From Arctopsyche grandis (taxonomy: Eukaryota; Arthropoda; Insecta; Trichoptera; Hydropsychidae), in assembly GCF_051622035.1 (NCBI RefSeq), contig NC_135358.1, positions 16,216,501-16,280,500 on the forward strand: 64,000 bases of DNA, read 5' to 3'. Both the position numbers and the translations under genes were made by a program. Positions 50,241 through 62,771 of the stretch are shown one piece after another (within the stretch, counting starts at the first letter, position 1; every line of letters starts with the position of its first letter). Below the pieces are notes generated by a model, which was not told where the DNA came from, did no database searches, and worked only from the letters and a program-made list of their open reading frames with translations.

Positions 50241-52523
50241 TGACCTCGATAGCACACATTTACCGAATCTCTGTATGGCTTCCTATGTCTGTTGAACTGT
50301 TGCGACAGAGGTAGACTGGCTACTTTTCTCAAGGACCCCTAAACAAGTTATACTTACTTCACTATAACATATTTTGTGCAAGACCAAATTCAGTCAGTTG
50401 GGTGAAATTAATTCAACTTCAATAATATATGTCATTTCAGACGAATTAGTAAATTAATTGTTTGAAACCTTTGTGGAAATAAAATTCCCCTACACGTGAG
50501 TTCATTTTGGAATTTTTCGCACCATTTGATTACCATACACTTTGTTTTTTTTCCGAATCTTTAGTTTTCGCAACAGTAAAATAGTAAGTAAAAGTAAAAT
50601 AATAAAATGGCAAAATAGTGAGCAATTATATCATTCCATCTTTCTAAACTTTCAAAGCTGAAATATATTTAATTTGCGGAATTACATGAATAATCCGAAT
50701 TTTTGCCAATGCGACTAATTTCATCCATATTAAAAATATTTATTACTAATAATCTTTACCATGCTTAGGCTTTATTTCTTCAAAAAGACATGCTCTGTTT
50801 TGTTCAACTTTTCTTTATAATCTCTTGTATGACTTTCTGAAAACCGTTATTATATCTGATATACATATTTTATATTTATTTATATCACTATTAGTCCTTG
50901 AAACGCATCTACGGTTGTCTGACATATTCAGGCTTTATAATTTGTTTATAATGAGCACACAATTTATTCATAGTTAAGTTTATTTATCTATTTAAGTTAG
51001 TGATATAATATTTTGTAGATATTTTACCGTCAGATTGTATTGCCAGTTGTTTTATCTGGCGTTTTATATAATTCATATTCGAATACAAAATTCATTACTA
51101 TGATATGTATATGTACGTATATTTCTGCAGGCGAAAATACTGTTTCACCGGTATTCGCCAGTAATTATATATTAACATTGATATTTGAGATTTTTTTACA
51201 TAATGTTTATTGGAACAATGCATTAATTAATATTACTTACTATTACGAATAATGGAAAAGTGTTTCATATCACAATATCCCTATAAATGTGTAAAAAAAT
51301 GGTTGGTTAAATTACTAGTCAAGTGACGTTTTCACGAAAAGCAGTACTGTGAATCAGGTCGCGCTAAAAACCCAGGTGAAAGAAAACGGAATACAACGGA
51401 GATATTTCATAAAATGAGCATTTATCTTTTCTATATATGTATGTGTAGCAGATCGAACTTTGGTGAATACTGGCATATTTACCAATTTTGACCAGTCAGA
51501 TTGTAAAGCCATTGTGTCATACATATGAAATAACTACGTGGGAAAGATATTTTGACTTAGTCAAAATATATTACAACTGGTGTAAACTGGCGATACTTTG
51601 AATGTAACAGATATATTAATTCGAAATCGATATAGTATGTCAAAAAAAATATTGACCGATTTTATCCTTCTATTCCTTATTATAAACACAGAAAATATTG
51701 ACTGATTATTTAAAATAAATATTATTTATGTACATAGCACATGCAAAGATTGAAGACCACTGACATTTTTGTTAATAAATATGCGCATACTTCTCAGTTT
51801 GTTATGTTGCCCTACTACTTGAGTCGCCAACGGTGAAACAAACGTAATCGAAAGTGAAAAATGAAACAAACAAAAACGGCGCAAAGTTCGTATTTCTTTC
51901 TCAAAAAAGTGTGTCGCATGGTGTCGCATGGTCTTTTGTGTTTTTAGCTTCTTACATAATTTGCTGATGATGTACATTGTACATTGTTGCTAATTACAAT
52001 AACAATTAAAATATTATACTGATAAACTATAATATTCTTCTATATGAACTATGATTTACATATATGTACATAGTTGTTAACCATGTTTACTATTGTAGTC
52101 ATAGATGAACATCACTGAACATGTATTGCTCACACACAATATCGTTAGTACATATGTACATATATATTGTACACATGGATTTGTCGGCGCTCGAGTCCCG
52201 CGCTGCCCGTTTCACCTCTTGCCGTTTTATGTTCACCCAATATAAAGTGCGCTTTAGTGACGTGGCAAACGCGACTATGACAGCTGAGAGTGACAGGTAA
52301 ATTATGTACACTGACGGAAAGAAATATTTCCAAAAAATAAATATCTTTTCTATGTAATACAGTTAATACATTTTACAAATAGGAATCGTAAAATGAACCA
52401 CGAAAAGTATTCTGTAATTATGTGTGGAAACAGTCACGTTGTCAAGTTGTATATAAAACATTTCATTCATTAATATAATGATCATAATCGTGAGCTTTTC
52501 TGACATGCTCTGAAGTATTGACT
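50241..52523. other. AT-rich spacer, nothing recognised
   Basis: No coding region, RNA gene or element end is supported over about 2.3 kb. Short frames only; occasional ACATATGTACATATATAT strings (about 52149). Confidence 0.5.
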
Positions 52524-52731
52524 TCAATTTGATTTGATGAATTCAACTCGTATAGACTATAGAGCATCGATATTTTTTTTTCATAAATCGCATTTAATCG
52601 GATACTGATCCAACTTAGCGAAACTATGGTTAGGTGACTTTAAAAAATTAAAATGATCGATTAAATGCGATTTATGGAAAAAAAATTATATCGATCCTCT
52701 ATACGAGTTGAATTCGTCAAATCAAATTGAG
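52524..52731. mobile_element. MITE-like long inverted repeat (about 75-bp arms)
   Basis: The left arm (TCAATTTGATTTGATGAATT, CAACTCGTATAGA, ATCGATAT, CATAAATCGCATTTAATCG) is mirrored at the right almost completely around a core of about 60 bp. The transcript would fold as a long hairpin. No coding sequence and no clear target duplication. Confidence 0.75.
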
Positions 52732-53813
52732 GTGGATAAAAACCGCTATAAACCAAAAAAAGGCTACGGAGTCGTTAAAAATAAAACCTTCTGACATTTT
52801 CCAACAATCCGACTTTGATTTTAAAAATGCCAGGTTGAAATTCTTTTACCATTTTTATTTCTACAATATTATACACCTGTAAGACCGTTTATACAGCTAA
52901 TAAGAGTGTAGCATGTACTAGTAACCTCATGTAAATCACGAAAAAAAATCTTTTAACATTTTATATTCTTTATTTATAAAACTAATAAAATGTATGCATT
53001 TGGCGTAACACGATGGCGAGGGTGAGAACGAGAAAATGACAAATAAAAAAACACTTCCTCTCACATTGAGTAGTGGTGGGTCACTCTAGTCTAGTGTTTC
53101 CCAACGTTTTGGGGGGGGGGGAGGAGGAGGAATGAGCTAATAATAAATTACGTTTAAAATTTCGTTAACATAGGGTTGCCAGATTTCTTCCAAGTCAAAC
53201 CGGGACCCCCCAATTAATTTTAGGGCGAAAATACACAGTACGAAATGTGGCACGTGGAACGTTGACGAGTTATCCTACATTTCTTCAAATATGGGATGCA
53301 CTATTATCGATCACTGTCAAGCAAGGATAAATACAAGGATACAATTTCATCGAAAACACTCCAGGGGGTCATTTTGGGGGCGGGGCATGCTGGGCGTTCC
53401 GTGAATGCACGGCACGGCTCATTTTTTTCGCAAATTTAAAAGTATCTAAAAAACATAAAGTGCCACGCGCATCGCTGTGTGTTTTTGCCTCAAGACTTTT
53501 TGAGAAATTTTAAAAAGATAAACAATAAATTCAGTGTTCCCTGCACGAAATGCTAACAAACTCATACTCTTGCTAGTTATGATATTTTTCTTATTTTAGC
53601 TAAATCTGGAAAAAAACTGAGCCATGAGTCGACTACAAACTCACCACTTGATAGGTCCAGTACAATTTTCAGACATGTGAACGAATACAGTTCTCCAATT
53701 GGGGGTAGCCACTTGCTAGGGGTAGCCACTTGTTAGGGGTAGCCACTTCAGTGAATGTGACCTGTCTACCCTAACCTGACCCTTAAATAAATAGGTGTTG
53801 ACTGCCAAGATAC
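52732..53813. other. Non-coding spacer with repeat ends
   Basis: It holds a GGCTACGGAGTCGTTAAA string (about 52762) like the hAT-like family at 15492, a possible hAT end TAGTGTTTCCCAACGTTTTG (about 53092), and three tandem copies of a GGGGTAGCCACTTG unit (about 53700-53750). No gene. Confidence 0.4.
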
Positions 53814-54151
53814 GTTTTTTTTTTAGTTTTATTTCAATATTTTCATAGTTTAAGTTAAAAAATCAAACTTAAACTAACAACTATAATATAAAATAGTTAA
53901 CAAAATTAACAAACATAGCATTTTATCACACTTACATATATAATTACGTCATCTTCCAAAGAGGTATCCATTAACACCCCTCAAGAAAGCACCAATGTTA
54001 CTAACACCTCTAATGCTCTCAGGAAGGGCATTATATTTTTGAACACCTCTGTGGAAAACACCTCCTGCAGTTTTAGCTTTCTAGCTATACCTACAATTAA
54101 TTTATTCCTATTTCTAGTTTTATAATTATGTAAATATATCTTTATTGCTAA

Positions 54152-54896
54152 CTATATGATTATTAAAATATTTGGGTAATAGATTCTTATATATATAAAT
54201 TTTAAAGTGATTAATTTAAGACTATTTCTAATATCCAACCATTTCAATTCATCTAACATACTTCTTACATTCTTACGTTTCCTCACATTCAAAATTGCAC
54301 GCATTGCTCTATTCTGCACTTTCTGCAGTGTATCAATACACAATCCACTAAATATATTGAGCACTGTAGCGCAATATACAGTATGAGGCCGTACAATACA
54401 ATTATATATCAATACTTTACTTTTTATACTTAATAAATTTCTTAACCTACAAAGTACACCAACTTTTTTTGCCATTTTTTTGATAATATAATCTGCGTGC
54501 ACCTTAAAACTTAATTTACAATCCAAATAAATGCCTAAATACTTAATATTATCTACTACTTCTACCACTCTCCCATCCATAACACATCACTCACAACGCT
54601 TTTATTATTCATCCACAACATCTTAGTCTTACTTAAGTTCACTTTCAGTTTATTCTCACATAACCAATCACTTAAATACTGTAATTCCCTACATAAAATA
54701 TCACTCATAACTAGAGGTAGGATAGCCAAGGTGCCGCTCATTTTTCCATTGTTGTAAATCCTTTGTAAAAAAAGGTTCGGCAAACCTTTAACAATGCATT
54801 TACAACATTTGAACTATACGCGGCACCTTCTGGGTCCGGGCTTTACTCATAACTTGCACATCATCACCTACAATATAAACTAACGTATCATCCCTA
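54152..54896 (-). pseudogene. LINE reverse transcriptase fragment, interrupted
   Basis: From the 5' side: DDTLVYIVGDDVQVMS, then the MITE insertion, then DWLCENKLKVNLSKTKMLW, a frameshift near 54580, and NIKYLGIYLDCKLSF through NRAMRAILNVRKRKN. Further decay follows towards 53990, where a LPESIR-like stretch can still be traced. Not functional: no endonuclease, no first catalytic aspartate, a transposon inside and at least one frameshift. Confidence 0.8.
54712..54845 (+). mobile_element. hAT MITE inserted in a LINE
   Basis: TAGAGGTAGGATAG at the left and CCGGGCTTTA at the right. CTCATAAC flanks it exactly (54704-54711 and 54846-54853). Removing the element and one duplication restores the LINE reading, so the insertion is younger than the LINE. 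Confidence 0.92.
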
Positions 54897-55124
54897 TAGG
54901 GTTGGACCTATTAATTTAAGATTATGTTGTTAGGGTCGGTATTATTCAATCTCACTGTCACACGCGAGAACTGAGACAGTGAGACCGCATATTAAAGTAA
55001 AAACGTGAAGGTAGATCGCATACTAAAGTAGATATGTGAAGGTAGACCGCATACTAAAGTGGCACCATCAAATGTATATCTTTTACTTTTTTCGGGAATA
55101 TTGGGATTAGTCTTATATTATGAG
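54897..55124. other. Short spacer
   Basis: Contains three imperfect tandem units built on GGTAGATCGCATACTAAAGT (about 55000-55070). No gene. Confidence 0.5.
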
Positions 55125-55257
55125 TAGAGGTAGGATAGTCATAGTGCTATCCATTGTTCCATTGTTGTAAATCCTTTGTAAAAAAGGTTCGGCAAACCTT
55201 TAACAATGCATTTACAACCTTTGAACAATACGCGGCACTTTCTGGGTCCGGTGACTA
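55125..55257 (+). mobile_element. hAT MITE, TAGAGGTAGG family
   Basis: Starts TAGAGGTAGGATAGTC and ends GGTCCGGTGACTA. ATTATGAG flanks it exactly (55117-55124 and 55258-55265). It shares the AAAAAAGGTTCGGCAAACC core and is the closest relative of 54712-54845. Confidence 0.9.
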
Positions 55258-57021
55258 ATTATGAGACTGCAAATATTTATCAATAAACAAAATTGAAAAC
55301 ACACGGTTCCGCCAGTATACCTAACAGCAAAGCGCGACATTGTGGGAGTGTTTGAGGTCTACGATTGGTCGTTGTCCGTGTATGGGTGTAGCATTGAAAG
55401 CGGCTGTGGGCACACATATGGCCATTCGCCCACTGCGTCACGTTTATCGCACAAGACTCATGCTGCCCTGGTATAAAATACTCAGAATTTCGCGCGAAAC
55501 GACCGACCTAACCTAAGATTTTTTCCTCAATGCGCACGGAAAGACGTGTGCGCGCACCGAGCGCGTGCTCACCACAAAACCGACCATGGCGTCCTTATTC
55601 GCGACCTTTGCGATTTCACAATGGCCGATCGGCCTCGATGACATTTATGATTGGCCTCGATCAATCCGCAGTGTGCTTCGAAACCGAAAATAAAACAAAC
55701 TGAACACTGTCAGAGGAATACTGGAACGGGTTGGCCTTTTTTGTCCGCCCGCACAAAACAAGGAAGCGAAACGATCCGACTCGCGTACGCCGACCGCGTG
55801 CTGATTTCGAAATTTGCGAATAATACACCAGGACATCATACGCACGCGTCGGCATTTCGCGATATTTGCAACGTTGCGAACTTGTTTTTACATCATGTGT
55901 GTGCTATCTCGACACTCATACCCTCGTATCATGCGGAATGCTTATCGGATTTATTTTATTGTAAGTAAAGCGTCAGCACAGAACTTGGTGAATTTGAACA
56001 TTATTATCAGACGCATGCACGCAATACATACATATAATGTAACACATTCTATACACAATGTGATCGGGCAATGTGTATAAAAATCACAATCGATAAAAAT
56101 GTTATTGTCTCGTGCATGAATATATAAATTCGCATATATGTAGGTATGTACTAGTATATATTGTAAAGTGTATGTTATAGAAACAAGTTCAATTAAAGCA
56201 GAAATATGTGAACTCTTAATGGTACTACCCCAAAATATAACTAAAAAGTCATTTAATTTCATAATTGGCTATGAATCGCTTTGTATGGAGGTGAACATTT
56301 GTCTACACATAGGTATATATGTTAACGTACGTATATAAAGATTTATTTCGTCATACATAGTTCACACTATTCGCAAAACTGACGATGCGCATGCGCTGAA
56401 GTATTGCTTTATTATTATTCTTTTACTATGTGATTCTCTTAAAAGTTCAACGCCACCATATTGGAAATTTCATTCTTTAAATTTACGTTCGTTCAGAGAT
56501 GAAATAAGAAGGCAGCGGCAACAATCGAGTTTGATAATTAGTTCTGGATGAGGTTAAACGGATTATTTCGCGTATTTTGATCGCGCACACGACAATCATT
56601 GTCACGAAAATCGCGAATACAGAATATCTGGTACCCAAGTTCTCGTTAGTATGATAGTTCGCGTGTGCAGCTCTCGATGGATGGAATTTTCGAGTGCCAG
56701 ATGTTCCATGACCCGAAATTTTAGTGACGTGTGCGAGATCGCTTTGTGCGGAATAATCAACAAACCCGGACGGCCTTTTCACTTATTTAATTGCAAAAAT
56801 TCATGCATTATTTTTATCAAGTACACAAATGCATGCACAAAGACCACCAGTGAAATATAAAAATTCTATTACATATGTATATATGAATCATAGATTTGAA
56901 AAAAACACAATGAAGAGTCTCGAAACTGGGGTAAATTATTCATTTGAAATTATAAATAAATACGTCTATCATGAATATCCGAAAAAAGGACCCAAGTGTG
57001 ATTTTTTTGGATTTTAAGATT
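55258..57021. other. Non-coding spacer with CpG-richer block
   Basis: A CpG-richer block (about 55320-55870) includes CCGACCATGGCGTCC at 55580-55594 with a short frame of 35 codons from 55586, and a TACACCAGGACATC core of the dispersed family (about 55826). No coding gene can be supported; the rest is AT-rich. Confidence 0.35.
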
Positions 57022-57363
57022 CAGTACTTTGGTTTATCCGGGTGTGGATTATCCGGTTTGCAGATTATCTGTGCTTGAAATAAATTCATTTTTTTGTTTA
57101 TTCAAACGACAACGCTTGCATCGCGAAACAAAAGTTTACTCCCGGACACAATTCATCTTAAGATCGTATCACAATTATGTGTTGTCGAAATGCAGAAACT
57201 AATAAAACTTTTAGAAATCAGAAAAGCAATAAAACCTGGATCATTTAAGGGGACCGAAATAAAAAAAATCCTATTGATTATTATAACAAAAGAGGAGTAT
57301 ACGTGGATAGAGAGATCTTTGAAGATTGGTTCAAAACTGTATGGGTTTCCGAAGTGAGATTTT

Positions 57364-57404
57364 TTTTAAAGTAAAGGGTTATGGCATAACCCTTTACTTT
57401 AAAA
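57364..57404. repeat. Near-perfect 41-bp palindrome
   Basis: Twenty-base arms (TTTTAAAGTAAAGGGTTATG and its reverse complement) separated by a single G, immediately left of the MITE copy that interrupts the Tigger-like element. Confidence 0.9.
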
Positions 57405-57505
57405 GGTCACCGGAGCCTGAGGGGGCCGTGTATTGTTCAAAGGTTGTAAAAGCATTGTTAAAGGTTTGCCGAACAATGGATAGCACTGTGACTATCCTAC
57501 CTCTA
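57405..57505 (-). mobile_element. hAT MITE, TAGAGGTAGG family, reverse copy
   Basis: Read on the minus strand it starts TAGAGGTAGGATAGTC and contains the TTCGGCAAACC core. The other end (GGTCACCGGAGCC) resembles that of the copy at 55125. No clear target duplication could be resolved because of the palindrome on the left. Confidence 0.7.
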
Positions 57506-58081
57506 GATTTATCACATAAAGCAGTATTGTTAATATAGAATGCTCTTTCTCATCCGAATAAAACTATAATATGTGTATTAAAAACAAACGACGGTCTTAT
57601 GATAGCTAACTTTTTACTGAATAGTTACAAGCATATAGTTAAAAGTCCAATTCAACCCATAGACCAAGGTGTCATATCATCAATGAAACGGCTTTACCGT
57701 GCTAGTCTTCTCAAAAGTTTTGCTAGGGAATATGATGATCAATTTCTGGAAAAAATGAGTTTATTGGATGCTATAAACGGAATAGCAAAATCTTGGTTGA
57801 AAGTAAAACCAATAACATTGGTTTGATCATAGAGAAAGATTATTCCTAGCATAGAAATAGATTTATCGGATTGTGGAGAGATCAAAACAGGTACGTATCT
57901 GGAATATACAGATTAATGGAAAATTTAAAATAATTTGAAAATGTTGATCGGGAAAACATCGTGAAGTGGTTTGATTGCGATTCAAATGATTGGGGTTTTC
58001 AGTGATGTGGATATCGTTATATTTTTCAATTATCCGTGTCCGTATTCCTCAGCATTAGCTCGGATAAATGAAAGTACACTG

Positions 58082-61000
58082 TACATCATTTCTTTTTGTC
58101 AATACATTGTACAAAAATTGTACAAGAAATACAAACTAGCTTATACACTCTTTTTTATTTTAGATACTTCGACCATATTTTTTTCATTTTAGGTACTTAG
58201 ACCACAAATTTTAGCAAAAATTCAACATTACCCAGACTTCATAAACTGGGAAATGACTTAAGCCAATTTGATCTATTTAATATTAGTAAACAAAATTTAA
58301 AAAAGTTGTTACATTATTATTTCTCTAATATGTAGAAAGGCTAAATGTATTTTATTTTATTGTTTTCATTTCTTTTAGTTTATTCACTTCGGGTATTTTC
58401 ATTGCTTAAAACTTCTATTTTTCTATTCCTATATTAATATTGTTTTTTATTATTGTTCTATTGTATTATGGTTTAATGGTCCTTGCGGCCGTATATGTAT
58501 AAATAAATAATTAAAAATTTTAAAAAATTGTCACTGGCATAAGTAAAATTACCAGAAACATGTTTTTGGAATTTTTAGCACTTAGGTCCTTTTTTATTTC
58601 CAGTATTCATATATTTAAACTATTTGTATGCATGTACATACATACAAAGTATCGATCGATAAAGTAATTCATTATTTTGATACTCATTCGTAAAATATAT
58701 GTAAATTACGTGGCTCTTTGCAACGAGGTATGTATGTATCTACACATAGTAGCATAGAAGAAGTTCATTTACAGCCTACAAAAATTTTCTTTTCATACAA
58801 AAATTAGGCTTCCTTATACATAACATTAGGATTAATTATAAAATTAAATGACAACGGTTCTTGGTTGAATGTAACCAACGATTGCAGAATGATCAACAGC
58901 AATCAGCGGACGACGACGAGCAAGCGGAGAGAGAAGAGAAGCGTTGTCGGTTGTAGCGTTGTAGTTGTGCTTGCTCAGTTGCGTCGTAGTTGTTGCTTGC
59001 TCCAGTGATTGCGGTGCCTGCGCGCTCAGTGGTCTGCGAAGTAACCAGGATCGCAGAGCTTATAAACAGGTGTGAACGAGCGATGCGAATCGTTGTTGGG
59101 CGCAGCGATGGCCGCTGCCGCACGTCGACACCACCATCTTCCGACGCGATTCGAACGCCAGGCAGCTATGAAATTTAGGATGCTCCCAAACAACTCCATA
59201 TCTCAAGCGTACAAAATGTGTCATGTGTAATTTATTACATACATACATACAGCAAAGAGAGGCACACTGTATTTTATTACAAAACTATTCATGAATCATG
59301 ATATATATATTGGTATGTATGTATGTATGTACATATGTACATACGAAATACACAAACATATACGTTCATAAAGTGAAAACGCACATTCAATTTGAATCAT
59401 TCTATGGTCAATGATGATAGGTCGCCGTGCTTAATCGAATTCACACTAAATGTGAAATAAGAACTCAAACTTCGTCACACGACAAAATCGTTTCTGAACT
59501 TAAAAGAGGTTAGTAAAAATCAGTATACATATTGGCTAATATCCATTTGATGACTTGCAAATTATCTCATTTTGACTTCAATGACTTCGCAATTTCAACG
59601 ATAATACTACAAACACGTTTTGTATGTTCATACTTTGTCTAACGAATCGCTGCATATTACGGAGGAAGAGGGAGGTGCGAGTAAACAAATAAATGGGAAT
59701 GCGCTGAAGCAACAGACAGAAGTGCTCTACTTTCATCAGGGGACTATAAGTGAACGAGGATACACGTGCGCCCGCAAAAGCTCCACTTTGCTTCGAAACT
59801 GGATCACAAGCCTTCCAAAACACGAGCTCGCCATTCTACAGTTTGCTCTCTACTGTATGCATTGTATTTTTATCAGTTTTTTATTATTATTTGAACTTAA
59901 AACAAAAGAACAAAATATCTATCAACTTGGCAGTAATTAATAAATAAATAAAACATGTACATGCGATAAACAATATGAAACAAGTTATAAAAAAATAAAA
60001 TACGAGGAGAAAAAAAAGGTTGAGGAAATTAATTATATTTTTCCTTTGATGATTAACAAATAAGTGAAAACTCAACCTCAAATATTAGGATCGCATACGA
60101 AGCCAACGGTAAAATTACAGCAAAGCAGTCTCACAATTTTGATTACAGACACAGATGTCTATAGAAAGGGGCGCGACTATTTACTTTAGCATGTTTGGGT
60201 GGAATTAATTGATCACAAAAATTCATGAATTATATTTTGTTAAATTGTGGAAAAACTGTTTTTCAAACCATTTGTCAAAGTAAAAATCAAAAGAAACACA
60301 ACAACTTTTGGTTCAAAAAACTTTTACTGTGTTATAAAAGATGTCTCTATAGTAAAGTAAACATAAAGTAAAGAAATATTTTAAAATTAAATATTAATTT
60401 ACCGTTAGTCAACATTTTCAATTTAGGTGTTATGTTATGTGTTAGCGTATACATATGTAAAAATGCAAAATATCATTTCCTATCAACTATAAATTACGAA
60501 TGCGGCTTTTTCCAAGCTCAGTCTGATTATAAATTTAAAAAATGTACTTATTTGCATTGTTATTTAACCCTGGAACGTACATATTTACTTGGAAAGTCAT
60601 TTGAATGAATTCAACCCATTCGCAGGGATTTACCTTTTATTTACCGTCAAATTTCATAAACTGGTAAACGATAAATGATTTTTCCTACTACCTGTGTACC
60701 GGTATTTACCGTTAAATGAAAATCTTTTTTCGTGGATTAGATAATTGTATGTGGTTACTTTTCCTAAAAACGCTAGCCTAAATTGAATCATAAATAATAA
60801 ATATCAGGTAAATAAATTTAATTTTTAATTTTAACCAATCATATTGGTTATTTAAAGTTTGGACCATTTGAAAGTTTCGATCGTGATTGAAACTTTGTAT
60901 CGTAATTGCCAGTGAATTTATTTAATTGAAATTGCAACATTTAATACTGAAAATTAACAAATTCTAGTCAACTTAATCCACAATACGCCATTTGCATAGA

Positions 61001-61683
61001 TTTTTCATGTAATATTATGCAGCAATATGTCTGTATATGTACTTTAATTCGCGATAAAACAGTTTACGGCTAATACCGGTTAATTTTAAAATTTAACGGT
61101 ATTTACCAATGGCGACATTTTGGTGATTTACCGATATACTGGTATTGCAATCCCTACCTATTATACGTCGTTATTTTTTTCTTAACTATGACGTATATAA
61201 GAAAATATACATACATATTTAGTTTTTAATATGTATGTATGTACATCCAACACACTTTTATTAAAATTTAGCATGATGTTTGATTTGATATCCTAGGCAG
61301 AAATTTAGCCTCTATCTTACATATATGTAACATTAATACATTTCAATGAAATGTGCCATTTATGAAAGAAAAATAAATTAATTTCATATCCTCATAAAGC
61401 GATTATGTTGATTAACTGAGCTATTTAAGTTCTAGCGATGACGCATTTGGCAGTGTCGAATGCACCTAATTTAACAGATGTTTTATTATAATAGTTCCAT
61501 AAAATATTTATGTTTTAGTTTTTATTCTTTTCTTTTTCATATTATCTCTATGTAACATTTTATGTACTTTGTAAAAAACTATAATTGGGCTCAGGTGTCA
61601 TTTTTTTACATCTATTCTTTATTTTTATGCATTTCTACATCTGTTGTCTGTTGATTTTTCAATAAATAAATACATTATTATCA
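58082..61683. other. Long AT-rich stretch with one GC block
   Basis: No gene is supported over about 3.6 kb. A GC-richer block at about 58890-59170 carries a GTAACCAGGATCGCAGAGC core of the dispersed family. TATGTATG strings are frequent (59310-59345). Frames below 110 codons have no family resemblance. Confidence 0.45.
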
Positions 61684-61812
61684 GTGGCGTGCCATGAAAA
61701 TCTCCCTGGTTTTGTCGCACAGCCTCACTTAAGTGTGACTATGATGTCATCTAGTGCCACTGTATCGAAAAAAGGGAGATTTTCGTTGATTATTACATAT
61801 TATAAAACTTTA
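61684..61812. other. Possible hAT-type end with inner inverted repeat
   Basis: CAGTGGCGTGCCATG at 61682 resembles a hAT left terminus. GAAAATCTCCCT (about 61695) is mirrored by AGGGAGATTTTC (about 61774). No complete element could be delimited. It lies directly before the RTE fragment. Confidence 0.35.
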
Positions 61813-62523
61813 ATGATCGCAATCAGATCAGAGAGCGGAGTAATAAATAGGAATAGAGAAGATATCATAGACAGAGTTTATACGTTCTATGCAAAACTTT
61901 ACGAGAACAACAACGGTCAATTTCCCGCTCCGGAATCGACACACGGCCAAAGGGTTCCTGCAGTATTGCCTAGCGAAGTAGAGGCCGCGCTAAAAACTGC
62001 AAAGAACGGTAAAACCCCAGGGGAAGATAATATTCCCATTGACTTACTAAAATGTGGCGGCCCCCCCCTAATTAATATCTTAGCTAGGCTTTTCAGCAAA
62101 TGCATCCAGAACCAAGCTATACCGGAAGGATGGAATAACGCAACTATCATTTTAATACACAAAAAAGGCGACAAAAGCGATATCAAGAACTACCGACCCA
62201 TTAGTTTACTTTCAGCGGTCTACAAGCTCTTCACGAAGGTTATTACAGAAAGGCTGAAGAATATCCTCGACGAGAACCAACCTATAGAGCAGGCAGGGTT
62301 TAGGGCAAATTTCAGCACAATGGACCACCTCCAAGTAGTTGGCGAACTAATCGAGCGCGCCAACGAATATCAACGGCCATTGTGCCTAGGTTTCGTCGAT
62401 TATGAGAAAGCCTTCGATACAGTTAGTCATAATGCAGTACTTAACGCTCTACAAACACAGGGAGTGCCGGAACCCTATGTGGGACTGTTAGCTGCAATAT
62501 ATAAGAATGCCACAGCTTCGGTT
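61813..62523 (+). mobile_element. Internal fragment of RTE, truncated at both ends
   Basis: Homology to the RTE frame runs from MIAIRSESG to KNATASV, all in frame: KGDKSDIKNYRPISLLS, FVDYEKAFD and the linker before the RQGD motif are present; the catalytic FADD half and the 3' tail are missing. Only a handful of residues differ from the copy at 27537-29270. It is open together with upstream sequence (frame 61684-62601). A piece without the usual 3' tail implies deletion or DNA-level capture rather than simple retrotransposition. Confidence 0.85.
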
Positions 62524-62771
62524 TTTAAACTTTACAATTGGCCGCTTATGGTCAGCAGTGATCGGTGTTACGGCCGGCGCGGTTGGCACTGGTGCATGTA
62601 AACATACACATGCAAATGCACAGCGAAACACAGCACGACACAGACGAGAGCGGGGCGTGAGTGTGGGCGTGGATGTGAGCGAGTGTGCGTTGTGTGCGTT
62701 GTGTGCGCCGTGCGGTGTCTCCGTTGAACTCCGCAGCCAGTGGCAGTGGCAGTGTGCGATGCGGCCCGGAC
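62524..62771 (+). promoter_or_regulatory. CpG-rich upstream region of a putative host gene
   Basis: Base composition changes abruptly after the RTE fragment to GC- and CpG-rich DNA with GTGTGCGTTGTGTGCG-type repeats, running into an ATG in good context at 62772. It would suit the promoter/5' UTR of a gene starting here. No TATA box or unambiguous initiator is visible. Confidence 0.4.

Larger units (their letters stand above)
53814..54896 (-). mobile_element. CR1/Jockey-group LINE, 5'-truncated, split by a MITE
   Basis: The minus strand carries the C-terminal reverse transcriptase of a relative of the LINE at 8815-9838 and ends in an A-rich run at about 53816-53825. The 5' end is cut at the catalytic FADD region (only DDTLVYIVGDD remains). 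A 134-bp hAT MITE (54712-54845) is inserted in the coding sequence. Confidence 0.8.
57094..57826 (+). pseudogene. pogo/Tigger transposase remains
   Basis: An N-terminal part (57094-57357) with a CENP-B-like helix region (SQLCVVEMQKLIKLLEIRKA) is followed by the inserted MITE. The DDE part comes next, at 57541-57826: NAPSHP, then IQPIDQGVISSMKRLYR and LLDAINGIAKSW, which is the hallmark end of the DDE domain in this family. Most of the catalytic core, including the first aspartates, is missing, and frames shift between pieces. It cannot be functional. Confidence 0.78.
57022..58081 (+). mobile_element. pogo/Tigger-like DNA transposon, degenerate
   Basis: The left end CAGTACTTTGGTTTATCCGG and the reversed right end CAGTGTACTTTCATTTATCC are similar, with subterminal TTATCCGG repeats. 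TA follows the right end; the left flank is TT, so the TA duplication is decayed on one side. About 1.06 kb, including a later MITE insertion. The class is supported by the transposase remains inside. Confidence 0.7.

Noticed and set aside
55586-55693. Short + strand frame with a good start context (35 codons)
   Set aside because: No donor, no homology, and it ends quickly; start context alone is not enough.
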